DNA of 5,700 nt. Source: Planctomycetota bacterium. GTDB lineage: Bacteria; Planctomycetota; SZUA-567; H5-PLA8. The notes under the pieces are model-generated. The model worked only from the letters and a program-made list of their open reading frames with translations. It did no database searches and had not been told where the DNA came from. The stretch spans positions 1 to 5,700 of the forward strand of contig JANXLS010000230.1 in the NCBI GenBank assembly GCA_025355035.1. Direction: 5' to 3'. The stretch's first letter is position 1. Every line of letters starts with the position of its first letter. Shown piece by piece: positions 1 through 5,700 of the stretch. The position numbers and the translations under genes are program-made.

Positions 1-226
1 CTATTTTGAAGAGAATCGAGACCGCGTCGATTATCCCACATATCGGAAGAACGGGTTGCCGATCGGCAGCGGGGTAGTGGAAAGCGCGTGCAAACATGTC
101 GTGGCCAGTCGCTGCAAACGAGCTGGCATGAGATGGGACGAAAGTGGAGCTGAAAACATCTTGGCCCTCCGCTGCTTTGCGCTCAACGAACGATGGGACT
201 CGGCTTGGGAAAAAGCGGTGGCTTAG
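1..226 (+). CDS. ISKra4-family transposase, C-terminal fragment (cut by window edge)
   Basis: The reading frame is open from the left edge (first full codon at 2) to TAG at 224-226, giving 74 visible residues. Visible blocks are YPTYRKNGLPIGSGVVES (residues 11-28) followed by ACK, then GMRWDESGAENILALR and a terminal ERWDSAW. These match the end of ISKra4-type transposases as I know the family. Glu27 in GSGVVES is the likely last acidic residue of the DDE catalytic triad, which cuts and joins IS ends. The start, the other catalytic residues and the left IS end lie outside the window, so I cannot tell whether the element is complete. No stop or frameshift interrupts the visible part. The gene is convergent with rnz, and the two stop codons are 56 bp apart. 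Family-level confidence is high; the exact IS name is unknown. Confidence 0.88.
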   Translation, partial: YFEENRDRVDYPTYRKNGLPIGSGVVESACKHVVASRCKRAGMRWDESGAENILALRCFALNERWDSAWEKAVA

Positions 227-282
227 AATGAACAATAGGACTACGCACTCTTTTTTCCATGCACCCTTTTTTCAACGGGTTG
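227..282. mobile_element. probable right end of the ISKra4-type insertion sequence
   Basis: The transposase stops at 226 and the intact rnz begins at 283 on the other strand, so the right IS border should fall in or just beside these 56 bases. The segment holds two near-identical 13-mers, GCACTCTTTTTTC (245-257) and GCACCCTTTTTTC (261-273), three bases apart with one mismatch. One or both may belong to the terminal inverted repeat. The exact border cannot be fixed because the left end and any target duplication are outside the window. No clear rho-independent terminator is seen for either convergent gene. Confidence 0.4.
245..273. repeat. 13-nt direct repeat, two copies with one mismatch
   Basis: GCACTCTTTTTTC at 245-257 and GCACCCTTTTTTC at 261-273 are separated by CAT. 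They differ only at the fifth base (T versus C). They sit in the gap between the transposase fragment and rnz, so they may be IS-end repeats (transposase binding sites). On the minus strand they would instead form A-rich sequence just downstream of rnz, which does not look like a terminator. Confidence 0.6.
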
Positions 283-1245
283 TTACGCGCCGGGTTCGCG
301 TTTGATGCTCTTGATTTCAAAACGCAGAAAATCCTTTGCGGCGACGACGCGGCCTTCTCCCAATTCCTTTTCTGCTTCCGCGACGAGATCGGCGATTGTC
401 AGCAGTCCTTCGCCGCGTTGGTCGTATCGCGGGCTGAAATGCGTCATGATCAATTGCTTCGCCCCGGCAAGAAGCGCGAAGCGCCCGGCGTCAGCTGCTG
501 TCGAATGCGCGTTCTGTTTGGCGAGATCCGCATCGGCCGTCGCGTAGGTCGCCTCGTGAATCGCCACGTCCGCTCCGTGTGAAAAAGGCAACAAGGCCGA
601 CGCGTCCTTTGTGTCGCAGACGATAACGAGTTTGCGTCCGTTGCGAGGCGGATCGACGAGCGTCGATCCGTCGATGACGCGCCCGTCGTCGAGCGTGACG
701 AGGTCACCGCTTTTCAATTTCGCGTAAATCGGCCCGGGGCGAATTCCGAGCGCTTGAGCTTCTTCAATCTTAAAGCGACCCGCCCGATCTTTCTCATGGA
801 CCACAAAAGCCAGCGTGGGGCCGGCATGCATCACGCGCGCGGCAAAGACGCGATGATCGTCGTCTTCGAAGCACTGTCCGTCTTCGGTGATTTCATGAAT
901 TTCAAACGGATACGGTAAACGCGTTCCAGTGGTTTTGCGGATCGCGTTGACGTAATCGGCGATTCCCGGCGGACCGTACAGATCGATCGGCTCCGTCCCG
1001 CCGTTCAAGCCACGCGATGCGAGCAGTCCCATCAAACCAAAGCAATGATCGCCGTGAAGATGGGAGATGAACACGCGGCGCAACGGCGCCAGCGAAAGAT
1101 CCGTCTTCTGGACCTGATGCTGTGTGCCTTCGCCACATTCAAACAACCACCACTCGCGCCGTTGATCGAACTGCAACGCCACACCCGACACGTTGCGCCG
1201 CAACGTCGGAGCCGCCGCTGAGGTGCCCAGAAAAGTAAGTTTCAT
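283..1245 (-). CDS. rnz: Ribonuclease Z (tRNA 3'-processing endoribonuclease)
   Basis: The 320-residue protein is close to the usual length of the short bacterial form (about 305-310), so the neighbouring IS has not truncated it. It is a metallo-beta-lactamase-fold enzyme that cuts precursor tRNAs just 3' of the discriminator base in the cytoplasm. The N-terminus MKLTFLGTSAAAPT is typical of the family. The zinc motif HLHGDH spans residues 62-67. Other ligands expected in the family are present: His140, Asp211 (CDTKD), the HEAT motif at 230-233, and His269 in THFSPRY. The flexible-arm region that binds tRNA is around residues 150-185 (GIRPGPIYAKLKSG). The start at 1245 is chosen because the conserved beta-strand MKLTFLGT begins there; no strong Shine-Dalgarno is visible upstream. 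It lies 123 bp downstream of the Nfu gene on the same strand and may be read through from it. Confidence 0.96.
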   Translation of the reverse strand: MKLTFLGTSAAAPTLRRNVSGVALQFDQRREWWLFECGEGTQHQVQKTDLSLAPLRRVFISHLHGDHCFGLMGLLASRGLNGGTEPIDLYGPPGIADYVNAIRKTTGTRLPYPFEIHEITEDGQCFEDDDHRVFAARVMHAGPTLAFVVHEKDRAGRFKIEEAQALGIRPGPIYAKLKSGDLVTLDDGRVIDGSTLVDPPRNGRKLVIVCDTKDASALLPFSHGADVAIHEATYATADADLAKQNAHSTAADAGRFALLAGAKQLIMTHFSPRYDQRGEGLLTIADLVAEAEKELGEGRVVAAKDFLRFEIKSIKREPGA

Positions 1246-1316
1246 TGTTTAGTAATCGACCGCCAAAAGCTCAACGGAGCACGACGCCCCCAAGTCCCGT
1301 CGCACCATTTTTCGCA

Positions 1317-1336
1317 CTCTGCGAACCTCTGCGTTC
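1317..1336. repeat. two tandem CTCTGCG decamers in the intergenic gap
   Basis: CTCTGCGAAC (1317-1326) is followed directly by CTCTGCGTTC (1327-1336), 8 of 10 bases identical; CGCA precedes them at 1313-1316. On the minus strand they read as GAACGCAGAG then GTTCGCAGAG. Short tandem motifs of the CGCAGAGG kind recur between genes in various environmental bacteria (recollection, not a search). The function is unknown. Confidence 0.5.
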
Positions 1337-1359
1337 CCAGCATTTTCGCTGGTGAAAAT
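1337..1359 (-). other. small alternative hairpins downstream of the Nfu gene
   Basis: Two mutually exclusive stems overlap here: CCAGC/GCTGG (1337-1341 with 1348-1352, 6-nt loop) and ATTTTC/GAAAAT (1342-1347 with 1354-1359, 6-nt loop). They lie 10 to 32 bases beyond the Nfu stop codon. Neither is followed by a T-run on the minus strand, so this is at best a weak terminator or a transcript-end structure. Confidence 0.2.
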
Positions 1360-1368
1360 ATTCTCTGT

Positions 1369-1950
1369 TCAAACCGCCTCGACCGAAATGATTTCCGGGA
1401 ACGATTGTTTGAGGCGGCTTTCGATACCCATCTTTAATGTGATTGTCGAACTCGGGCAACTGTGACACGCTCCGCGCAAGTGAACGCGGACGACTTTGTT
1501 TTCGTAGGAAACAAGCGAAATATCGCCGCCGTCCATGGCCACGGCCGGGCGAATTTCATCTTCGAGAATGCGCATGATTCGCAGTTCGTCTTCCGAGAAC
1601 GTTCGAACGGGCGACGATTCGTGTACGATTCCAGCATCGCCCGCGTTGGCGCGAATCGCGGGTTCGCCGCGTTGAATGAAACTCTCGATTGTCTGCTCGA
1701 CCAGCGGCCGCATCGCCCACCACGTGTTGTTCGGCAAAATCGACACCGTCAGAAAATTCGGGCCGATGAAGACGCCGTTGACGCCGGGAATGTAAAAGAG
1801 GTCTGTGGCCAGCGGCGAAAGCTCCGCGATCTGGCGATTCGAGAAATCGCGCCCGGCCCCGTGCAACAATGTCCGGTTGACGTTGAATTTATTGCTCAAC
1901 GGATTGGGCGTGTCTTCAGCGTGTATTCTAAGGGGCTCGGGTAAGGACAT
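1369..1950 (-). CDS. Nfu-type Fe-S cluster scaffold/carrier protein (Nfu_N + NifU C-terminal domains)
   Basis: The 193-residue cytoplasmic protein has two domains. Residues 7-93 are the Nfu N-terminal domain, with TPNPLSNKF (14-22), SPLATDLFYIPGV (45-57) and FIGPNFLTVS (61-70). Residues 118-193 are the NifU C-terminal domain, with RPAVAMDGGDISLV (134-147), then GACHSCPSS (160-168), TLKMGIESRL and PEIISVEAV at the end. Cys162 and Cys165 form the CxxC that, in a dimer, holds a [4Fe-4S] cluster for transfer to target proteins. I set the start at 1950 (MSLPEP). The frame is open upstream to 2163, but that extension has no Nfu character and overlaps the divergent promoter region. GGAG (CTCC at 1963-1966 on the + strand) lies 12 nt before this ATG. 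No iscS, iscU or suf gene is adjacent, so it looks like a stand-alone carrier. Confidence 0.93.
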   Translation of the reverse strand: MSLPEPLRIHAEDTPNPLSNKFNVNRTLLHGAGRDFSNRQIAELSPLATDLFYIPGVNGVFIGPNFLTVSILPNNTWWAMRPLVEQTIESFIQRGEPAIRANAGDAGIVHESSPVRTFSEDELRIMRILEDEIRPAVAMDGGDISLVSYENKVVRVHLRGACHSCPSSTITLKMGIESRLKQSFPEIISVEAV

Positions 1951-1962
1951 GATCGCGGGTGA

Positions 1963-1966
1963 CTCC
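1963..1966 (-). promoter_or_regulatory. ribosome binding site deciding the Nfu start
   Basis: On the minus strand GGAG occurs 12 nt before the ATG at 1950. The spacing is slightly long but usable. It supports the start at 1950 over upstream in-frame ATGs of the open frame. Confidence 0.4.
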
Positions 1967-1983
1967 AAATTGGTGTGAAACAC

Positions 1984-2012
1984 ATGATACACGGTAGCGC
2001 AACCAAATTGAA
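1984..2012 (-). promoter_or_regulatory. candidate sigma70-type promoter for the Nfu gene
   Basis: On the minus strand TTCAAT (2007-2012) and TATCAT (1984-1989) are separated by 17 bp. The -10 matches 5 of 6 consensus bases, the -35 only 3 of 6. Transcription would start near 1977, leaving a leader of about 27 nt that contains the GGAG site. Confidence 0.35.
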
Positions 2013-2021
2013 GGATGAGAA

Positions 2022-2051
2022 TTGGAGATTCGCGTTGTCGCCGCATATAAT
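2022..2051 (+). promoter_or_regulatory. candidate sigma70-type promoter for the protease gene
   Basis: A perfect -10 box TATAAT lies at 2046-2051, with a weak -35 TTGGAG at 2022-2027 and an 18-bp spacer. Transcription would start near 2058, about 79 nt before the ATG at 2137. A start there rules out translation from the upstream in-frame ATG at 1975 and supports the chosen start. Confidence 0.45.
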
Positions 2052-2120
2052 GGGCGGCGCAGGTTTTCGCGTAAACCAATTGCTGCGCGAGTTCACTCCC
2101 ATATATAGGAAGCCGATTCG

Positions 2121-2125
2121 AAGGA
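2121..2125 (+). promoter_or_regulatory. ribosome binding site deciding the protease start
   Basis: AAGGA lies 11 nt before the ATG at 2137. That ATG is followed at once by a signal peptide, so the site supports 2137 rather than 1975 as the start. Confidence 0.45.
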
Positions 2126-2136
2126 AAGCCGCATTC

Positions 2137-5136
2137 ATGCGAAGCCGCACTCCATTTTTTCACACCGTTGCGTACACGTTTGTTGCATGTGCCATTTTGA
2201 TGCCATGCGCCGTGTTCTGTTCGGACGACACACTTTCGCGCAAAGTCGATCCCATTCTTCTGGCGTCGATTAAAGCGTTACGCGATGGAACCGTCACGAA
2301 TGCGATGGCAACACGCGGATTGAAATCCACGCTGGGACGTCGATTGATCGCCGGGACGCAGGACCGGATTCCAATCACACTGGATGTTGCCGGATTGACT
2401 GACGCGGTGCTGCGCGAAATCAGTGCGACCGGCGCGACCGTTTTTCACAGCAACGCTAAGTGGAACTCCGTTTCACTGCATGCGACGATCGAAGAAATCG
2501 ACGCGCTGGTTCAGCTTGGTCCCGTTCGATTAATTCATCTTGCACAACGCCCGCACACGCGCCAAGCCGGGGTGTCGGGCAACCAGGCAGACGCGGATCA
2601 GAATGCCGATCAAGCACGGGCCGCAACAGGCGTGTCCGGGGCGGGACAGAAGATTGGTGTGGTTTCGAACTCGTGCAATCAAACGTCAATCGGTCCCGGT
2701 ACCCTCACGGGAACTGTTCCGAACGCGATTTTGTCGGGCATGAAAAACCAGATGAGCGGTGACCTTCCCGCGCAAATTCAGGTGATCGATTTGGGTCCGA
2801 ACGATGTTGTCGCGACAGACGGTTCATATGCCGATGAAGGTTCGGCGATGATGGAACTCATTCACGATACGGCTCCGAATGCGACGCTGGCGTTTGCGTC
2901 GGCGTACAGCACACAGACCGTTTTCGCAGACAATCTGTTGAAGCTCGGAAAAGCCGGGTGCACGATCACGTGCGACGATGTCGGTTATTACGAAGAGCCG
3001 TATTTTCAGGACGGGCCGATTGCGCAAGCGATCGCGACGAATTACGCGCTGGGCATTCCGCATTTCGCCGCGACCGGCAACGATTATGACAATGGAATCA
3101 TGGGAACCTTCAAGCCGGTGAACACGGCGAATTCGACGGACAGCGGAATCACTCCGCCGAACGGCGACGATTTTCACGACTGGGGAATTGGCGGATCGAC
3201 GCCGGGATTTTTGCCGGTGGATATTTTGGCCGGGCATACCTTCACGCCGGTATTGCAATGGAACCAGCCGTTCCAAAGTTACAATCTCGGGGCGGGAGCA
3301 TCGGTCGATTTGAACATGTATCTCTTCGACGCTCCGAGTGCAGCCGCAAATGTCCTGGCGTCGAGCGAGGCGCTTCAATTCGGCGGCGCAATTCCGGGCG
3401 GGGACCCGCTGGAGGAATTCAACGGTGGCAACGGCTACGTCAACAATTCGTCGAGCACACAACGCGTGTATCTGGCGATTAACCATTTTGCCGGTTTGCG
3501 AGCGAATACGTTTTTTCGGATAGTGATCACCGACCGAACCGGATTTTCATTTCCGTCGGGCGGGGCGGGGGCGATCAGCATCTACGGACACCCGGCGAGC
3601 GAACAGTGCATCGGCTGCGCGGCGATTTATTCAGCGGAAATTGAAAGCGGAATCGGTTACGGAGCGGACTCAACCCATATTCACGTCGAGGCTTTTTCGT
3701 CGCTGGGTGGAAGCGGCGCGAACGGAATTCCATTCTTCTTCGATATCAAAGGCAACGCACTTTCCGGAGCACCTCAACGGCGGAATAAACCGGATATTTC
3801 TTCGGTCGATGGCTGTACGACATCGTTCTTTCGAAACGAGTTTCACGCGCTGTTAGGCGGTAACAATTACCCGCCGCTTTCGAACCATTACCCCAGCTTC
3901 TTCGGCACGTCGGCTGCCGCTCCCAACGCTGCGGCGGTGGCTGCGCTCTTGAGGGAACGAGCGGCGCTTTCGACGCCAGCGCAGATTAAAAATGCGCTGC
4001 AAACCACCGCCCGGTTGAGTGTGCTCGGAGTGCCGGTTACGCCGCCAGATCGAATTGGCGCGGGGCTAATCGATGCGTACGCTGCGATTCAGGCGATGCC
4101 GTTCGTGGTCACACATCCCAGCAACAAATTGGTCGCGGAGAATCAAAGCGCGACGTTTTCGGTGAGTGCAACGGGCGCGGCGACGCTGGCGTATCAATGG
4201 CAAAAAAATGGAGTCAACATCCCGGGGCAAACCAACGCAACACTGACGATTGGCGGTGTTGCGACAAGCGATGAGGGTTCGAATTATCGATGCGTGGTGA
4301 CGAACGCGTCAGGAACGACCGTGAGCACGACGGCGGTTTTGAATGTCGATCAAGTGCCCACGATCACGAGCGCGCCGTTCGCGACACCGTCGCTCGTTAA
4401 AACAGGAACGCCGGTGAATTTTACGGCTGCTGCGGCGGGTGCGTTCGGCCAGGCGGTGACGTTGACGTGGAGTTTTGGCGACGGAAACAACGCGGTCGGC
4501 GCGAGTGTGTCGAATACATTTTCAGCGGCGGGAACATACACGATAAACCTGACGGCGACGGACCCGCTGGGTTTGACGAAGTCGGCGTCGTTGACGGTCA
4601 CAGCGTTTGATGATCAGAATGGGGATGGATTTCCGGATCTCGATCCGACGGCAGACAACAGTACTTACGCTGGCCTCGTGCAACGAATTCAGAATTTGAC
4701 GCCAGCCGCGCTTAACGTCAGGACGCTTGCGATCACATTGAATTTTGGGAAGCCGACGCTCAACGATTCCATTTCTCTAAGCGGTACGATTCCAATTCCG
4801 ACGAATTTCAATCCGGAGGGAAAGCATGTCGTGGTGTTGGTCGGCGGAGTGGGACGGGAGGTGATCTTGGATAAGCGTGGAAAATCGGCGATTGCGCCGA
4901 ACGGATCGTTTCAATTGATTTCGAACGTGCATTCGACGACGGCAAAGTACAATTTCAAAATATCGAAGGCGACGCTGCAGAAGTTCTTCGCGGCTTCGCA
5001 GTTGACGAATCGGACGATTAAGAATGAACCGGATACTGTCCGCGTCACGCTTTTTGCAAATGGACTCATGTACGATACGATCCAGCCTCAAACGTATTCA
5101 GCGACGCAGGGTAAACTAGGCAAAACGAAGGAATGA
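2137..5136 (+). CDS. Secreted S8 (subtilase)-like protease with Ig-like, PKD and C-terminal modules; atypical active site
   Basis: The protein has 999 residues. I chose the ATG at 2137: it opens a signal peptide (MRSR, then a hydrophobic stretch to about residue 28) and has an RBS and promoter upstream. The frame is open back to 1975, but those 54 residues would bury the signal. Residues 30-165 look like a pro-region. The peptidase fold spans about 166-655: GAGQKIGVVSNS (168-179), DEGSAMMELIHDTAP (233-247), FQDGPIAQAI (290-299), AATGND with Asn315, and GTSAAAP with nucleophile Ser592. Residues 350-480 resemble the beta-sandwich insert of related proteins. An Ig-like domain follows (655-738; Trp688, Tyr717), then PKD (740-824; WSFGDG at 778-783), a calcium-type loop (826-834) and an unassigned C-terminal region (855-999). 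Oddities: Glu234 stands at the usual His position and Asn178 in the Asp-region motif. It is probably exported; substrate and activity are unknown. Confidence 0.9.
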   Translation: MRSRTPFFHTVAYTFVACAILMPCAVFCSDDTLSRKVDPILLASIKALRDGTVTNAMATRGLKSTLGRRLIAGTQDRIPITLDVAGLTDAVLREISATGATVFHSNAKWNSVSLHATIEEIDALVQLGPVRLIHLAQRPHTRQAGVSGNQADADQNADQARAATGVSGAGQKIGVVSNSCNQTSIGPGTLTGTVPNAILSGMKNQMSGDLPAQIQVIDLGPNDVVATDGSYADEGSAMMELIHDTAPNATLAFASAYSTQTVFADNLLKLGKAGCTITCDDVGYYEEPYFQDGPIAQAIATNYALGIPHFAATGNDYDNGIMGTFKPVNTANSTDSGITPPNGDDFHDWGIGGSTPGFLPVDILAGHTFTPVLQWNQPFQSYNLGAGASVDLNMYLFDAPSAAANVLASSEALQFGGAIPGGDPLEEFNGGNGYVNNSSSTQRVYLAINHFAGLRANTFFRIVITDRTGFSFPSGGAGAISIYGHPASEQCIGCAAIYSAEIESGIGYGADSTHIHVEAFSSLGGSGANGIPFFFDIKGNALSGAPQRRNKPDISSVDGCTTSFFRNEFHALLGGNNYPPLSNHYPSFFGTSAAAPNAAAVAALLRERAALSTPAQIKNALQTTARLSVLGVPVTPPDRIGAGLIDAYAAIQAMPFVVTHPSNKLVAENQSATFSVSATGAATLAYQWQKNGVNIPGQTNATLTIGGVATSDEGSNYRCVVTNASGTTVSTTAVLNVDQVPTITSAPFATPSLVKTGTPVNFTAAAAGAFGQAVTLTWSFGDGNNAVGASVSNTFSAAGTYTINLTATDPLGLTKSASLTVTAFDDQNGDGFPDLDPTADNSTYAGLVQRIQNLTPAALNVRTLAITLNFGKPTLNDSISLSGTIPIPTNFNPEGKHVVVLVGGVGREVILDKRGKSAIAPNGSFQLISNVHSTTAKYNFKISKATLQKFFAASQLTNRTIKNEPDTVRVTLFANGLMYDTIQPQTYSATQGKLGKTKE

Positions 5137-5182
5137 CACGTCTTTCGCTGCAATAAAATTCGGGTCGCCACGTCATCTTATT

Positions 5183-5700
5183 ATGGATCTGTACCGAACA
5201 CTTCGCATCTCCTTGTACTTGCTCGCTGGCACCGGTGCTTTTTCCATCGCGGTCGCGGAGCGGAGTTTTTTTTATCTGGCCCTGATCGCGGCGCTGGGTG
5301 TGCTGTCGTTTCTGACGATTGATCGCGGCAAGTTCAAACCGTTATCAGCAGAATTAACTGCGACGTTGACGCTTGTTCTCCTCTATTTGTCGCTTAGACC
5401 GCTGCACGAAGACGATCACTGGCAGGCGCACTTTCCGGCTGCGGTCGCACATTTTCTGTGCGCGTGGCAGGGATTGCTTTTCTTCAGCGTGTACGGTGGA
5501 CCGGTGCTGCTGACATACTGCGGGTCGACGCTCGCGGTGGTTGTCATGTCGGGTGTCGTTCAATCGGGGCCGAGTCTTGTCGCGCGCATAACGTGTTTCC
5601 TCGTCGTGGCGGTGTGGACGCTCTATATCCATGCAGTATGGCGTTCGCGCCAGGAATTCGCCGGGCTTTCGACGATGTTGCAGGCGACCGATAACCGTCC
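5183..5700 (+). CDS. Multi-pass membrane protein, probable TgpA/DUF3488-type transglutaminase N-terminus (cut by window edge)
   Basis: The frame is open from ATG 5183 to the window end, with 172 residues visible (MDLYRTLRIS...). Hydrophobic segments lie near residues 8-24, 29-46, 58-72, 86-103, 107-126 and 134-153, so about six membrane spans. The pattern of short helices, with AHFLCAWQGLLFF (89-101) followed by a further pair of helices, resembles the membrane part of TgpA-like proteins. Those carry an extracytoplasmic transglutaminase-like domain later in the chain, which would lie outside this window. The family call is therefore tentative. The gene starts 46 bp after the protease stop on the same strand. 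No terminator or clear Shine-Dalgarno is seen between them, so co-transcription is possible. In many bacteria TgpA-like genes sit with a MoxR ATPase and a DUF58 gene; neither is upstream here. Confidence 0.6.
   Translation, partial: MDLYRTLRISLYLLAGTGAFSIAVAERSFFYLALIAALGVLSFLTIDRGKFKPLSAELTATLTLVLLYLSLRPLHEDDHWQAHFPAAVAHFLCAWQGLLFFSVYGGPVLLTYCGSTLAVVVMSGVVQSGPSLVARITCFLVVAVWTLYIHAVWRSRQEFAGLSTMLQATDNR

Noticed and set aside
259..582. 107-residue plus-strand open frame across the 3' end of rnz
   Set aside because: It lies antisense within the well-supported rnz gene and shows no recognisable family features.
1975..2136. 54-residue N-terminal extension of the protease frame from ATG 1975
   Set aside because: It would place a charged stretch before the signal peptide, lacks protein-like family character, and lies over the TATAAT promoter at 2046-2051. 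The start at 2137 has an RBS and a signal peptide.
1951..2163. 71-residue N-terminal extension of the Nfu frame from ATG 2163
   Set aside because: It has no Nfu similarity, overlaps the divergent promoter region and part of the protease gene, and the conserved domain starts just after the ATG at 1950, which has GGAG upstream.
2191..2224. Possible lipoprotein signal (cysteines at residues 24 and 28 of the protease)
   Set aside because: The residues before each Cys (LMPC, AVFC) do not fit a good lipobox, so an ordinary signal peptide is the better reading.
2824..3486. 220-residue minus-strand open frame inside the protease gene
   Set aside because: It is very Arg-rich with no domain pattern, as expected for the antisense of a GC-rich gene; the plus-strand frame carries the conserved subtilase motifs.
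5137..5182. Possible terminator after the protease gene
   Set aside because: No stable stem followed by a T-run could be found on the plus strand.
5354..5632. 92-residue minus-strand frame and the overlapping plus-strand frame at 5458-5694
   Set aside because: Both overlap the membrane-protein gene from 5183, whose frame encodes regular hydrophobic helices. The alternatives are Arg-rich or have no family character.

Overview
This is a bacterial chromosomal window of moderately high GC content. It holds three complete genes and two genes cut by the window edges. The style fits the PVC group (Verrucomicrobiota or Planctomycetota). The evidence is a large secreted protease carrying Ig-like and PKD modules, a two-domain Nfu scaffold protein, a TgpA-like membrane protein, weak Shine-Dalgarno sequences, and an intergenic 'CTCTGCG' tandem motif of a kind I associate with such genomes. 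The lineage is an inference from protein style, not from a marker gene.

Layout, left to right. Positions 1-226 (+) are the C-terminal end of an ISKra4-type transposase. A 56-bp gap follows that must contain, or lie close to, the right end of that insertion sequence; it carries a 13-nt direct repeat. Ribonuclease Z (rnz, 283-1245, -) is intact and convergent with the transposase. A 123-bp gap with two tandem CTCTGCG decamers separates it from an Nfu-type Fe-S scaffold gene (1369-1950, -). From a shared divergent promoter region (1951-2136) runs a 999-residue exported subtilase-like protein (2137-5136, +). After 46 bp comes the start of a multi-pass membrane protein (5183 to the window end, +) that resembles the N-terminal part of TgpA/DUF3488 transglutaminases.

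The genes do not form one pathway. rnz and the Nfu gene are housekeeping functions (tRNA 3' maturation and Fe-S cluster delivery). The protease and the membrane protein are co-directional and may share a transcript, but no functional link is visible. The most interesting item is the protease-like protein. It keeps the nucleophile Ser592 (GTSAAAP) and oxyanion-type Asn315, but has Glu at the usual His position (DEG) and no Asp at the usual Asp position (SNS, where I recall relatives having SDS). I see no CRISPR array, RNA gene, phage module or evident new multi-gene system.
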